A stretch of 64,000 nt of DNA from CAZPXZ01 sp965221505 (GCA_965221505.1 CBDCSI010000001.1:2232001-2296000); one strand, 5' to 3'. Counted from the stretch's first letter, positions 19,327 to 27,773 are shown. The notes: generated by a model from the letters alone, not told the origin. Numbers and translations are program-made.

Positions 19327-20112
19327 ATGCCCGAACACCTCGACATCGAAGACTGCCCGCCGCTGCGCCGGATCTGGATCGATCGGCCCAAGGTCCGCAA
19401 CGCGCTCCGACCCGGTCTCGTCGCGGAATTGCGGCAGGCGTTCGAAACCGCCGCTTCGGCGCCAGGCGTTCGCGCCGTCGTGCTGGGCGGTCGCGGGCCG
19501 GCGTTCAGCGCAGGCGCCGACCTCGGCTGGATGCGGGAAGCGGCGGGCTATTCCGACGCCGAAAACCGCGCCGACGCGGCGGCGCTGGCCGACATGCTCG
19601 CGAGCGTTCGCCGCTGCCCGCGCCCGGTCGTCGCTCGGGTTCACGGCCCCGCCGTCGGCGGCGGCGTGGGACTGGTCGCCGCGTGCGACATGGCGGTCGC
19701 CGCCGAAGGCGCCTGGTTTCAGTTGTCGGAGGTTCGCCTCGGTCTCGTACCCGCCGTGATTCTGCCCTACGTGACGGAGGCGCTCGGTCCCCGCCGAACG
19801 CGGCAGGCCATGCTGAGCGCAGAGCGCTTCGGCGCGCGCGACGCCGCCGCGTGGGGTCTGGTCAACGAAACGGTTTCGCAGGACGCGCTCGACGCCCGCA
19901 TCGACGCCCTCGCCGCCGGCGTCTGCCGGGGCGGTCCGGACGCGGTCGCCGCGGCGAAGGCGCTCGCCGACCGAATCGGCGGCCGTCCGGTCGACGCCTC
20001 CGTGCGAGCCGAGACGGCGGACCGGATTGCCCAGATCCGCGCAACGGACGAAGCGAAAGAGGGAATGGCGGCGTTCTTCGAGCGGCGGCCCCCGCGCTGG
20101 ACCGGGCCATGA
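19327..20112 (+). CDS. liuC: Enoyl-CoA hydratase, probably methylglutaconyl-CoA hydratase
   Basis: Crotonase-fold enzyme, 261 aa. The oxyanion hole is formed by AFSAGADLGWM and HGPAVGGGVGL, and the catalytic loop by QLSEVRLGLVPAVILPYV. The sequence FSAGADLGWM is characteristic of the LiuC/AtuE type that hydrates 3-methylglutaconyl-CoA to HMG-CoA. The stop overlaps mccA by ATGA, directly joining it to the preceding pathway step, which strongly supports the specific assignment. No hydroxymethylglutaryl-CoA lyase follows; it would have to be elsewhere. Confidence 0.88.
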   Translation: MPEHLDIEDCPPLRRIWIDRPKVRNALRPGLVAELRQAFETAASAPGVRAVVLGGRGPAFSAGADLGWMREAAGYSDAENRADAAALADMLASVRRCPRPVVARVHGPAVGGGVGLVAACDMAVAAEGAWFQLSEVRLGLVPAVILPYVTEALGPRRTRQAMLSAERFGARDAAAWGLVNETVSQDALDARIDALAAGVCRGGPDAVAAAKALADRIGGRPVDASVRAETADRIAQIRATDEAKEGMAAFFERRPPRWTGP

Positions 20113-22163
20113 TCCGGAAAATCCTGGTGGCGAACCGGGGCGAAATCGCCTGCCGGGTGTTTCGTACCGCCCGCCGGATGGGCATTCGAACCGTGGCGGT
20201 ATGGTCCGACGCCGACCGCGGCGCACTGCACGTGCGAAGCGCCGACGAGGCGTTCCGGATCGGTCCCGCACCGGCTTCGGACAGCTATCTGAACGTGCCC
20301 GCAATCCTGCGGGCGCTCGCGTCGAGCGGTGCGGACGCCGTCCATCCCGGATACGGATTCCTGTCGGAGAACCCCGAGTTCGCCGAGGCGACGGCGGCTG
20401 CCGGCGCGACGTTCGTCGGACCGTCCCCGGAAGCGATGCGCGCGGTCGGCGACAAGCGGGAGGCGAGGCGGCGGATGCGGCGCGCCGGCGTCCCGGTCGT
20501 GCCCGGCGCCGAGGACGTCGACGACCTCGCCTCGCTTCGGGAAGCGGCGCGCGAGACCGGGTTTCCGCTCATGATCAAGGCCGCCGCCGGCGGCGGCGGA
20601 CGCGGAATGCGGCGGGTCGAACGCCCGTCCGAACTCGAGGCCGCCTACGAGGCATGCCGGCGCGAAGCGCAGGCGGCGTTCGGAGACGACCGCCTCCTGG
20701 CGGAGCGCTGCATCGACGCCGCCCGCCATGTCGAGGTGCAGATTCTCGCCGATTCCCGCGGCGAGACCGTCCACCTGTTGCATCGGGATTGCTCGGCCCA
20801 GCGCAAGCACCAGAAAATGCTGGAAGAGGCCCCCGCACCCGGTCTCGACCCGGACCTGAGCGAGCGCATCTGCGCCACCGCCGTCAGCGCCGCGCGAGCC
20901 GTCGGCTATCTCGGGGCGGGAACGGTGGAGTTCCTGGTGCCGGCCTCCGGCGACGCGTTCTATTTCCTCGAGATCAACGCGCGACTCCAGGTCGAACATC
21001 CGGTCACGGAGGCCATTACGGGCATGGATCTCGTGGAGTGGCAGATCCGCATCGCGAACGGCGAACCCCTTCCCGGCGACGCCCAGCCGGTCGGCGCCGA
21101 CGGCCACGCCATCGAGGCGCGATTCTGTGCCGAAGATCCGGACAAGGGGTTTATGCCGGCCCCCGGACGCATCCTGCGGCTCTCGTTTCCCGAGGACCGG
21201 CGGGATCTCCGTATCGACACGGGCGTCGAGGACGGCGACCGCATTCCGCCGGAATACGACTCCATGATCGCCAAGATCGTCGCCCATGGCGAGACGCGCG
21301 AAGCGGCGCGCAGGCGGCTGGTCGAGGCGCTGGCGGCGACCTGGAGCTGGGCGCCGGCGACCAACGCCGAGTTCCTGCTTTCGCTGGCGGAATCGGCGGA
21401 GTTTCGAGACGGAACCGTCACGACGGACCTGATCGAGCGGATGCTGGCGGAACCTTCGTCAACCGGTCCGTCGCCGGAACCTGAGGCCCTGGTCGCCGCC
21501 GCGCTGGAAGCGCACCGGACGCGATCGCGGCGCCGGCCGGGCGGGCGGGCGAAGGGATCGGGAGCCGGATTCTCGCCCTTTTCCGCCGACGACGGCTGGC
21601 GCCTGGCCGGACCGGCGGAGTTGGCACAGAAGCTGCGAACGGGCGAGGAGGAATTCGAAGTGCGTTTCCGGCGTGACAGCGCCGCTCCGGCCGATGTCCC
21701 GGTATGGACCGCCCGCATCGGGAGCGACGGCCGAGCGATCGTCGCCCGGAATCCCGCGCCCGGTCTCTACGAAGTAGAATCCGTGGACGGCGACGCCTCG
21801 CGGTCCGTCCGGGTGGAAACCGTGGACGACGCCGGAACGGGATGGGTCGCGTTTCGGGATCTGCGCCGCTGGCGCTTCGCGCCCGTCGCGGATTCGGTTT
21901 CGGAAACGGGCGGGCGATCCCTGGGCGACGCCTTCCGCGCGCCCCTTCCCGGACACGTGCTCCGCCGGCATGTGGAGGAGGGCGATCGGGTGCGGGCAGG
22001 CGACAAGCTGGTGACGGTGGAAGCGATGAAGACCGAGCATGCCGTACTTGCGCCGGCCGCGGGTCGGGTCGTCGAGTTTCGCCACGCGGTCGGCGACCGC
22101 GTATCCGAAGGGGAAACGTTGCTCACCTTCGAATTCGAAGACGCCGGGGAAGCGACTGCGTAG
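20109..22163 (+). CDS. mccA: Methylcrotonyl-CoA carboxylase, biotin carboxylase/BCCP subunit
   Basis: Alpha subunit, 684 aa: biotin carboxylase domain (residues 1 to about 450), linker domain, and C-terminal biotinyl domain with the biotinylated Lys641 in VEAMKTEH. The ATP-grasp glycine loop is KAAAGGGGRGMR; other blocks are HRDCSAQRKHQK and EINARLQVEHPVTE. It carboxylates 3-methylcrotonyl-CoA together with MccB. It overlaps the upstream hydratase gene by 4 bp. The sequence resembles MccA more than propionyl- or acetyl-CoA carboxylases, and the neighbours agree. Confidence 0.93.
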   Translation: MIRKILVANRGEIACRVFRTARRMGIRTVAVWSDADRGALHVRSADEAFRIGPAPASDSYLNVPAILRALASSGADAVHPGYGFLSENPEFAEATAAAGATFVGPSPEAMRAVGDKREARRRMRRAGVPVVPGAEDVDDLASLREAARETGFPLMIKAAAGGGGRGMRRVERPSELEAAYEACRREAQAAFGDDRLLAERCIDAARHVEVQILADSRGETVHLLHRDCSAQRKHQKMLEEAPAPGLDPDLSERICATAVSAARAVGYLGAGTVEFLVPASGDAFYFLEINARLQVEHPVTEAITGMDLVEWQIRIANGEPLPGDAQPVGADGHAIEARFCAEDPDKGFMPAPGRILRLSFPEDRRDLRIDTGVEDGDRIPPEYDSMIAKIVAHGETREAARRRLVEALAATWSWAPATNAEFLLSLAESAEFRDGTVTTDLIERMLAEPSSTGPSPEPEALVAAALEAHRTRSRRRPGGRAKGSGAGFSPFSADDGWRLAGPAELAQKLRTGEEEFEVRFRRDSAAPADVPVWTARIGSDGRAIVARNPAPGLYEVESVDGDASRSVRVETVDDAGTGWVAFRDLRRWRFAPVADSVSETGGRSLGDAFRAPLPGHVLRRHVEEGDRVRAGDKLVTVEAMKTEHAVLAPAAGRVVEFRHAVGDRVSEGETLLTFEFEDAGEATA

Positions 22164-22208
22164 CCGCGCTGCCCTCGCCTTGCGGCGGCGGGAATTTCGG
22201 AGAGTTTC

Positions 22209-22952
22209 ATGGGCGCAACGGAAGTCGGTTTCCTTGCTGCGTTCGCCGGCGGCGCGCTCAGTTTCCTGTCGCCCTGCGTCCTGCCGCTGGTGCCGCCCTA
22301 TCTCGCGTATCTCGCCGCCACCGGCGTAAACGAGATTCAGGGCGAAACGGCGACGCTCGCGCCGAACCGGCCGCGCGTTCTCCTCTGTGCGCTCGGATTC
22401 GTGCTGGGGCTCGGCACGGTGTTCGTCGGACTCGGCGCCACGGCCTCCGCGTTCGGCAGCTGGCTCGCCGCGCACCGCTACCTCCTCGGCCAGATTTCGG
22501 GTGCGGTGATCATTCTGTTCGGACTTCACTTTCTGGGCGTATTCCGGATCGGCTTCCTACATCGCGACGTACGGTTTGCGACGAACCGTGCCACCGGCGG
22601 TCCGATCGGCGCCTACGTCATGGGACTCGCGTTCGCGTTCGGTTGGACGCCCTGCATCGGCCCCATCCTGGCGAGCATCCTGTTCGTGGCCGCACAGCAG
22701 GACGCGGTAGACCAGGCGGTCCTCCTGCTCACGTTCTACGCGGCCGGCCTCGGAGTTCCGTTTGTCGTCGCGGCCGCCTTCGTCGGCCCGTTCCAGCGAT
22801 TCCTGATTCGGGTCCGCCCCCATCTGCGCCTGATCGAGGCAGCCATGGGGCTCTTTCTGATCGGCGTCGGCGTCGCGTTCCTGACCGGGGTGTTCTCCGA
22901 GGCGGCTTTCTGGCTATTGGAGGCTTTTCCCGCGCTCGGACGAATCGGCTGA
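22209..22952 (+). CDS. ccdA: Cytochrome c biogenesis protein CcdA
   Basis: Inner-membrane thiol-reducing protein, 247 aa, with six hydrophobic segments. It carries the two redox-active membrane cysteines typical of CcdA: Cys23 in SFLSPCVLPLVPPY and Cys149 in GWTPCIGPIL. It passes reductant from cytoplasmic thioredoxin across the membrane for apocytochrome c maturation or periplasmic disulfide reduction. It follows mccA by 45 bp but is unrelated in function. Length and motifs are standard. Confidence 0.95.
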   Translation: MGATEVGFLAAFAGGALSFLSPCVLPLVPPYLAYLAATGVNEIQGETATLAPNRPRVLLCALGFVLGLGTVFVGLGATASAFGSWLAAHRYLLGQISGAVIILFGLHFLGVFRIGFLHRDVRFATNRATGGPIGAYVMGLAFAFGWTPCIGPILASILFVAAQQDAVDQAVLLLTFYAAGLGVPFVVAAAFVGPFQRFLIRVRPHLRLIEAAMGLFLIGVGVAFLTGVFSEAAFWLLEAFPALGRIG

Positions 22953-23084
22953 ACCGTACGCTGCGTCGCCGACGCGGCAGCGATCCCCTCCGTGGCCTCC
23001 GGCGGCGAACGAAGCGCATGGCCAACGCCGCATCGGCAGGCATCCGACGAGGCGCGACGGCATGCCCGAACCTGCGGGAGCGGA

Positions 23085-23366
23085 TCAGCGAACCGAAGAC
23101 CGATCGCTGCCGGCCCAATGCCGATACAATTTCTCGGAACGCTCGGCGTCGAGAAGTTCCACGGCCCACTCGTTCAACTGCTCGGGCGCCGCTGCCCTGA
23201 CCTTGGCCGCGACCGTCCTCGGCAGCGTCCCGAAGCGACCCTTCAGGATCGCGAAGAAAATCTGAAGTCGTCCGTTTCTCTCGCCCTCGGCCCATCCCTT
23301 CGCCCATCCCTCGGCCCAGCCTCTGCGCATGCTCTTCCGTTCGATCCGTTGACGATAGCTTTTCAC
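23085..23366 (-). CDS. DUF4351-like C-terminal ORF, copy 1 (no nuclease domain)
   Basis: 93-aa protein equivalent to the C-terminal part of Rpn/YhgA-like recombination-promoting nucleases: a basic helix (SYRQRIERKS), a tetrapeptide repeat linker (GWAE/GWAK/GWAE, DNA 23286-23321) and a DUF4351-like helical domain (LKGRFGTLPRTV ... EQLNEWAVELLDAE). The GTG at 23366 is preceded by GAGGAG with 8-base spacing, and the same site precedes the paralogue at 24455. It shares its first bases (GTGA) with the stop of a 23-codon ORF. Unlike copy 2 it has no nuclease gene upstream. It may be a duplication remnant or a free-standing partner/antagonist of the nuclease. Confidence 0.55.
   Translation of the reverse strand: MKSYRQRIERKSMRRGWAEGWAKGWAEGERNGRLQIFFAILKGRFGTLPRTVAAKVRAAAPEQLNEWAVELLDAERSEKLYRHWAGSDRSSVR
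23286..23321 (-). repeat. Three 12-bp tandem repeats (GWAE/GWAK)
   Basis: Three in-frame 12-bp units encode Gly-Trp-Ala-Glu/Lys. The unit is unrelated in sequence to the one at the same place in the paralogue (Gly-Ile-Ser/Ala-Lys), so the linker length evolves by unit gain and loss. Confidence 0.8.
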
Positions 23367-23434
23367 GATTCGGACTCCTCGCTGACTTGGAGAGTCGAAT
23401 TTCGTCCGCCGGTATCGGCCGTCTCGCACGCCAT
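23363..23434 (-). CDS. Putative 23-aa leader ORF
   Basis: ATG at 23434 has a near-perfect Shine-Dalgarno AAGGAGG 6 bases upstream, the best in this island. The 23-codon product starts MACETADTGG and ends in SEESES; its TGA overlaps the GTG of the downstream 93-aa ORF (GTGA), so it could couple translation. No homology is recognisable and the peptide may have no function of its own. Confidence 0.35.
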   Translation of the reverse strand: MACETADTGGRNSTLQVSEESES

Positions 23435-24137
23435 GCCAAACCTCCTTCGAGCGCCGATACTCTCCGCGGTCAGCCTCTGCCGTCCTCTTCGGAACAAGCC
23501 GGTCGCCCCCTTGCCGGCAGTTTCGGACCGGATCCAGTCCCACTTGCGCCAAACCGACGCTGCAACGGGCCCAAGCCCGATCGGCGCCGCGATTGCGTTC
23601 CGGACCGCAGCGCTCAAGGCGTCGGCCGACTGGCTGCCGGCGGCGTTCGCCGCGCGGGCACACGGGCAAGGAAGCTCGAGCGGCGATCGCGACGATTCCA
23701 TCCCGATTCCGCCTTTCCGCCCCGGACGTCCCTCCGTCCGGAGCCATATGCAACATTTGCCTGTTCGCGGCGCGTTCGTCGCAGACGCCGGGCCATTCCC
23801 CGAGTTCCGGCTTCCGCCTGCCTCGCCCGTTTCGAATCGGTCGCAATGCGCCTCGCCTCGGGGAAGCCATCGAACCTTCCGAGGCAAGCCGGCGCCGCGC
23901 AGGCGACCGCCGCCGACATCGTACCCGAACGCAGATCCGCGCTTCCCCGCCGCAGGAGGGGGTTCGGAGCCAGGATTCCCGCGGGAGACGAAGGGATCGC
24001 AGTTCGAGCCGCTCCGACGAGCATCTCCTCTGTCCCGACACACGATCTCGTCCGACGATCAGACACGGCACACGGCTCGAACCGCACGGGCGAGCGTCCG
24101 ATCAGGCGCTCGGCACTCCCGAGACTACGGAAGCGGA
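23435..24137. other. Gene-free spacer between the two Rpn-tail paralogues
   Basis: 703 bp separating the paralogous ORFs. Open frames exist on both strands but none resembles the Rpn nuclease domain or any family I know. If copy 1 once had a nuclease domain it has been lost or scrambled here. Confidence 0.5.
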
Positions 24138-24455
24138 TCAGTGAACCGAAGACCGGCCGTTGCCGATCCAATGCCGATACAGTCGCAGGGCGCGCTCTTC
24201 GTCCAGGAGTTCCACGGCCCATTTGTCCAATTGCTCGGGCGCCGCCGCTCTGACCTGAGACACGACCGTGTTCGGGAGCCTCCCGAAGCGACCCTTCAGA
24301 AGTTCGAGTAACATCCCGACTCTTCCGCTTGTCTCACCCTTCGCAATGCCCTTGGCAATGCCCTTGCTGATGCCTTTGCTGATGCCCTTGCTGATACCCT
24401 GGGACATCCCGATGCGCCTGCTCTTCCGTTCGATTCGCTGGCGATAGCTTTCCAC
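24138..24455 (-). CDS. DUF4351-like C-terminal ORF, copy 2, downstream of Rpn
   Basis: 105-aa paralogue of the 23085-23366 product: SYRQRIERKS, then GMSQ, three GISK and two GIAK tetrapeptides, then a DUF4351-like helical domain (LLKGRFGRLPNTV ... EQLDKWAVELLDEE). I chose the GTG at 24455 because GAGGAG lies 8 bases upstream, as in copy 1. The same frame is open back to an ATG at 24530, three codon positions after the TAA of the nuclease gene and in the same frame as it. So nuclease and tail are one reading frame interrupted by a single stop. In most Rpn-family proteins both parts are one polypeptide. Either the gene is split and re-initiated, or the stop is a mutation. Confidence 0.6.
   Translation of the reverse strand: MESYRQRIERKSRRIGMSQGISKGISKGISKGIAKGIAKGETSGRVGMLLELLKGRFGRLPNTVVSQVRAAAPEQLDKWAVELLDEERALRLYRHWIGNGRSSVH
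24339..24398 (-). repeat. Five 12-bp tandem repeats (GISK/GIAK)
   Basis: Five consecutive 12-bp units on the minus strand, with the consensus GGCATCAGCAAG, encode GISK x3 and GIAK x2; a diverged sixth unit (GMSQ) precedes them. Such repeats can change copy number by slippage without shifting the frame. Confidence 0.9.
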
Positions 24456-24533
24456 GATACGGACTCCTCTCTCCGACTTGGCGCGTCGAACCCCGTCCAA
24501 CAGCACCGCCCGCCTCCCAGGCAGGTCCATAGT

Positions 24534-25256
24534 TTACAGGAGTGCGCGCCGTTCCAGCTCGCTCTCGTACGGGAACGGCGCCAGCGCTCGTGCGACTTCG
24601 GCGGCCGTCACGCGTCTGTCCCGACATGCGTAGATCATCAGCAGCAGACCGGCCCGAAGTACGGGATCCGCCGCCAGCGCCCGTTCCTTCATGCGGGGAA
24701 GATCGCTGAGCAAATACCGGTGCGCGTCCTGCGACTTGCCGACCGCGCCGGCGGTCGGAATCAGTTCAGACAGGCTCAGTCCGGCGTTCCAGGGGCGATG
24801 GCCATGATACGCCACCAGCGAGAGTACGAGCGGGACCTTCCGCGAATTGCGGCCCGCAACCCGAAGTCGAAGCAACGACTGGTAATTCTGGGTACGGACC
24901 GCCATCGTCTTGTCGATCGTGGACCGGTGTTCCAGATGCAACAGCAGCTCCGAACGGCCGTGCCGCACCTTGATTCCCAGCCGATAGACATGGTCGGACA
25001 CGCGTTGGCCCAACCTCGGCGTCGCGAACCCTTCCGCCAGGGCCTCCGGGAGCGTGTCGTCCAACTCCTCGACGATCTCGGACGGCAGGTGATGGCGAAC
25101 GAAGTCGTCTGCGCGTTTCGGATCCTCCAGGAGCGCCGCGAACCAGGACTCGTGCCGCTTGGGAGCGCGCCTGCGCCTGCGGCGCTGTCGCCGGTCGGGT
25201 CGGTCCCGCAGCAGGTCTCTTCGGTCCCGCCCGCCCGCTCGCGCCCTCCCTCCCAT
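24534..25256 (-). CDS. Rpn/YhgA-like recombination-promoting nuclease (putative transposase)
   Basis: 240-aa protein of the PD-(D/E)XK Rpn family (often annotated as putative transposase). Family blocks: HESWFAALLEDPKRADDFVRHHLP, the nuclease core ELLLHLEHRSTIDKTMAVRTQNYQ with the Glu-x-His-x-Ser motif, and LRAGLLLMIYA. In E. coli RpnA such proteins promote RecA-independent recombination and cut DNA. The first 30 residues are unusually Arg-rich. The ATG at 25256 has GGGAGGG 6 bases upstream. The usual C-terminal extension is encoded in the same frame after a TAA (see 24138-24455). The region upstream is an AT-rich patch that may be its promoter. Confidence 0.8.
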   Translation of the reverse strand: MGGRARAGGRDRRDLLRDRPDRRQRRRRRRAPKRHESWFAALLEDPKRADDFVRHHLPSEIVEELDDTLPEALAEGFATPRLGQRVSDHVYRLGIKVRHGRSELLLHLEHRSTIDKTMAVRTQNYQSLLRLRVAGRNSRKVPLVLSLVAYHGHRPWNAGLSLSELIPTAGAVGKSQDAHRYLLSDLPRMKERALAADPVLRAGLLLMIYACRDRRVTAAEVARALAPFPYESELERRALL

Positions 25257-25801
25257 CGCACACCCTCCCTTCGACGATTCGTTTCCGGACCGCTCGATCG
25301 CCCAGTGGCCCGGCGCGCCGACCGGATCGAATGCCCGGCGCGCGCACTTTCTCGCCGAAACGCCATATCCTGTCAACAGGCAATGGCCACTTCCGCGGAA
25401 ACTCGGCGCAAGAAGACTGTATTCATATCAATATAATTTGTTATTTTACAAAAGATTACAAACGTATATTGATATTGTTTATCAGGATACACCGGAGATT
25501 CCGGCTTGCAAATTCGAGTCCGATTTTTTACACGAATCGGGATCTGTACTTGCAGGAAACGCCAGAGACGCGGTCGAGATCGGCACCCAAGAGGCGAATC
25601 GAGTCGGGCCCGCGCCGAATGCGTGACGAACCGCGCGAAAGGCGCCGAATCGCGTCGGACTGCGGGCGAGAAAAGACGTTCGTCGCCCGGCCGAATCGCG
25701 GACTCGGCGCTCGTTCCGTTCCGGGCGCTTCTCCCTGGCGAGCTCGGCATGGACGTCCGGGATCGCTACGTCCCATGCGCCGCGACCGGCTCCCGCGGCG
25801 G
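25257..25801. other. Intergenic region with AT-rich patch
   Basis: 545 bp between the Rpn gene and the flavoprotein operon end. About 100 bp of it (25415-25515) is sharply AT-rich in a genome otherwise near two-thirds GC, and it carries nested inverted repeats. It lies on the upstream side of Rpn, so it probably supplies its promoter; TTGTAA and TATGAA hexamers 18 bp apart can be read on the minus strand. I see no coding potential. Confidence 0.6.
25425..25475. repeat. Nested inverted repeats in AT-rich patch
   Basis: ATATCAATATA (25425-25435) and its exact reverse complement TATATTGATAT (25465-25475) flank an inner pair TTTGT (25437-25441)/ACAAA (25448-25452). It could be an operator pair, a cruciform or a mobile-element end. 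The right arm begins with GTATATTG, also found in the two GntR-type operators of this window. Confidence 0.75.
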
Positions 25802-27772
25802 CTAGATCGACCTCCCCGCCTCGTGGCCCTCGAAGACCGCCTCGAGTGCGGTGCGGGCCGCCAGACAGTCGCCGACAGCGGTCCGGGTCGCCCCGTCAGC
25901 CGACGCGACGGCGAAGTGCCCGTTGCGCGGCACGCCCGGGACCGGCGCCACGACCGCGCTGGCGGCAAGTTCGGTCCGCGCGTCGGTTCGGGTCATGTCC
26001 GCAAGGACTGCCCGGCCGTCCGAGTGATCGACGAGCGCGTGATGGCCGACGATCCGCACGTTCTTCTCGCGAAGCCGGTGTCGAAGCGCGAAGGCGCTGT
26101 ACATGCTGACGTTCCACCCGGGCGTTCCCGACGGCGCGACGAGAGTCACGGACTTGCCCAGATCGGCCAGGTGTTCGGCCACCGAAACCGCCGACCAGCC
26201 GCCGAGACCGTCCACCACGAGCACTTCGTCTCCCAGCGCTTCCGGGTCGGCCAGCGCAGCCTCAAGGGTCAATGCCGTGCCGCCCGAGCGAAGCCGCTGC
26301 CCAGCCGGATCGGCGCCGGTCGCCCAGACTGTCGCCTCGGCCTCGAACCGGTCGGCGGCAGACGCCTCCGCGTCCAGCCTCACGTCGACGCCGAAGGCCG
26401 AAAGGCGCGCTTCCTGACGCGCGAGCAGCCGGCCGAATTCCCTGCGCAACGGCATGCGCAGCGTCCAGGCCAGCGCCCCGCCCAGCCGTCCGGTGCGCTC
26501 GAGGAGGGTCACCGAGTGTCCGCGTTCGGCCGCCACGGCGGCGGCCTCCATGCCTGCGGGCCCGCCGCCGATCACGAGCACGCGCTTCGCGCGGCCCCGG
26601 GCTACGCGCGACAAGCGCGGCCACGCGGCCTCCCTCCCTGCGCGCGGGTTCGTCAGACAGGTGATCGGAAGGTTGCGGGCCAGGAAATCCGCGCAGCCCT
26701 GGTTGCACCCGATGCAGGGGTTGGCGTCGCCGGCGCGGCCTTCGGCCGCCTTCCGCACGATTTCCGGGTCGGCGATATGCGCACGCGCCATGCCGACCAT
26801 GTCGGCTCCGCCGGAGGCGATCATCGCCTCGGCCTCCGCGACCTGCAGATACCGGCATGCCGTCAACACGCGGGGCCGGGACGGGAGACCTACCAGTGCG
26901 CTTCGAATCGCGCGGGTCAGCGGCTCGAACTCTTCCCGATCGAACGCCATGTCGGCCATCTGCGTCGAGACGGTGTAGCTGCCGTGATAGGCCGAGTGAG
27001 AGACGTTGACGAAGTCGACTTGCGCACCCGCCGCCAGCCCGCGGACGATCGCGCACATGTCGGCCAGAGAGAGGCCGCCCGGCAGGAACTCGTCGGCGCT
27101 GATCCGGATTCCGAGCGTCCGGCCGGGGCCGAGGCGGGCGCGCACCGCGCAAAGGGTCTCGCGGGCGAAGCGCAGGCGTCGGTCCGGCGAGCCGCCGTAG
27201 GCGTCTTCGCGCCGGTTCGATGCGGGCGACAGGAATTGCTGGATCAGGTGGCCGTGGCCCATCTGGAGTTCGATCCCGTCGAGCCCGGCCTCGATCAGGT
27301 TCTCCGCAACGTCGGCATGCGCCTCGACGACCGTCGCGATCTCGTCCTCGCTCATCGGATGCGGCGGCGGCGCGGTCGCGGACCAGGGGACGGCCGAGGC
27401 GGACCAGGCGGGCATCCGGGCGTAGTTGCCGTCGATGTGCCGGCCGAGGTGAATGACCTGTCCGAACAGGCGCCCGCCCTCCTCGCGCACCGCATCGGCA
27501 ATCCGGCGAAAGAGCGGAATCGCGGCCCTGTCGTATCCGTTGACCCCTTGCGGGCGGCCGAGGCTGGAGCGGTGAACCCGGATGCCCTCGAAGACGATCA
27601 GCCCGGCGCCGCCCGCCGCCCGTTCCCGGTGATAGGCGAGATGGCGTTCGCCCGGCAGGTAGTTCTCGCCGTAGTTGGTGGTGTGGGCCGGGACGAAGAT
27701 TCGGTTGCGGATTTCCGTCGCGCCGATGCGGATCGGGCTGAACGCATGCGGATAACGGGCCTCTCCGGGCAT
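25802..27772 (-). CDS. FadH-like NADH:flavin oxidoreductase (FMN, 4Fe-4S, FAD)
   Basis: 656-aa flavoprotein of the 2,4-dienoyl-CoA reductase/trimethylamine dehydrogenase family. An N-terminal Old Yellow Enzyme TIM barrel binds FMN; the 4Fe-4S motif is CIGCNQGC (from about residue 353) plus a fourth Cys in ITCLTNPRAGRE, the exact spacing of dienoyl-CoA reductase; the C-terminal half has a dinucleotide loop (VIGGGPAGMEAAAVA). It is the last gene of a five-gene operon, one base after the SDR stop. Reduction of an alpha,beta-unsaturated acyl-CoA or enone would fit its acyl-CoA dehydrogenase and CoA ligase neighbours. The exact substrate is unknown. Confidence 0.88.
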   Translation of the reverse strand: MPGEARYPHAFSPIRIGATEIRNRIFVPAHTTNYGENYLPGERHLAYHRERAAGGAGLIVFEGIRVHRSSLGRPQGVNGYDRAAIPLFRRIADAVREEGGRLFGQVIHLGRHIDGNYARMPAWSASAVPWSATAPPPHPMSEDEIATVVEAHADVAENLIEAGLDGIELQMGHGHLIQQFLSPASNRREDAYGGSPDRRLRFARETLCAVRARLGPGRTLGIRISADEFLPGGLSLADMCAIVRGLAAGAQVDFVNVSHSAYHGSYTVSTQMADMAFDREEFEPLTRAIRSALVGLPSRPRVLTACRYLQVAEAEAMIASGGADMVGMARAHIADPEIVRKAAEGRAGDANPCIGCNQGCADFLARNLPITCLTNPRAGREAAWPRLSRVARGRAKRVLVIGGGPAGMEAAAVAAERGHSVTLLERTGRLGGALAWTLRMPLRREFGRLLARQEARLSAFGVDVRLDAEASAADRFEAEATVWATGADPAGQRLRSGGTALTLEAALADPEALGDEVLVVDGLGGWSAVSVAEHLADLGKSVTLVAPSGTPGWNVSMYSAFALRHRLREKNVRIVGHHALVDHSDGRAVLADMTRTDARTELAASAVVAPVPGVPRNGHFAVASADGATRTAVGDCLAARTALEAVFEGHEAGRSI

Positions 27773-27773
27773 G

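Noticed and set aside
23435..24137. Hidden Rpn nuclease domain upstream of tail copy 1
   Set aside because: None of the frames on either strand shows the HLEHRS-type core or the N-terminal HESWF-like block.
25373..25750. Minus-strand 125-codon frame across the AT-rich patch
   Set aside because: Composition changes abruptly inside it, there is no ribosome-binding site, and no family resemblance is visible; the patch looks regulatory.
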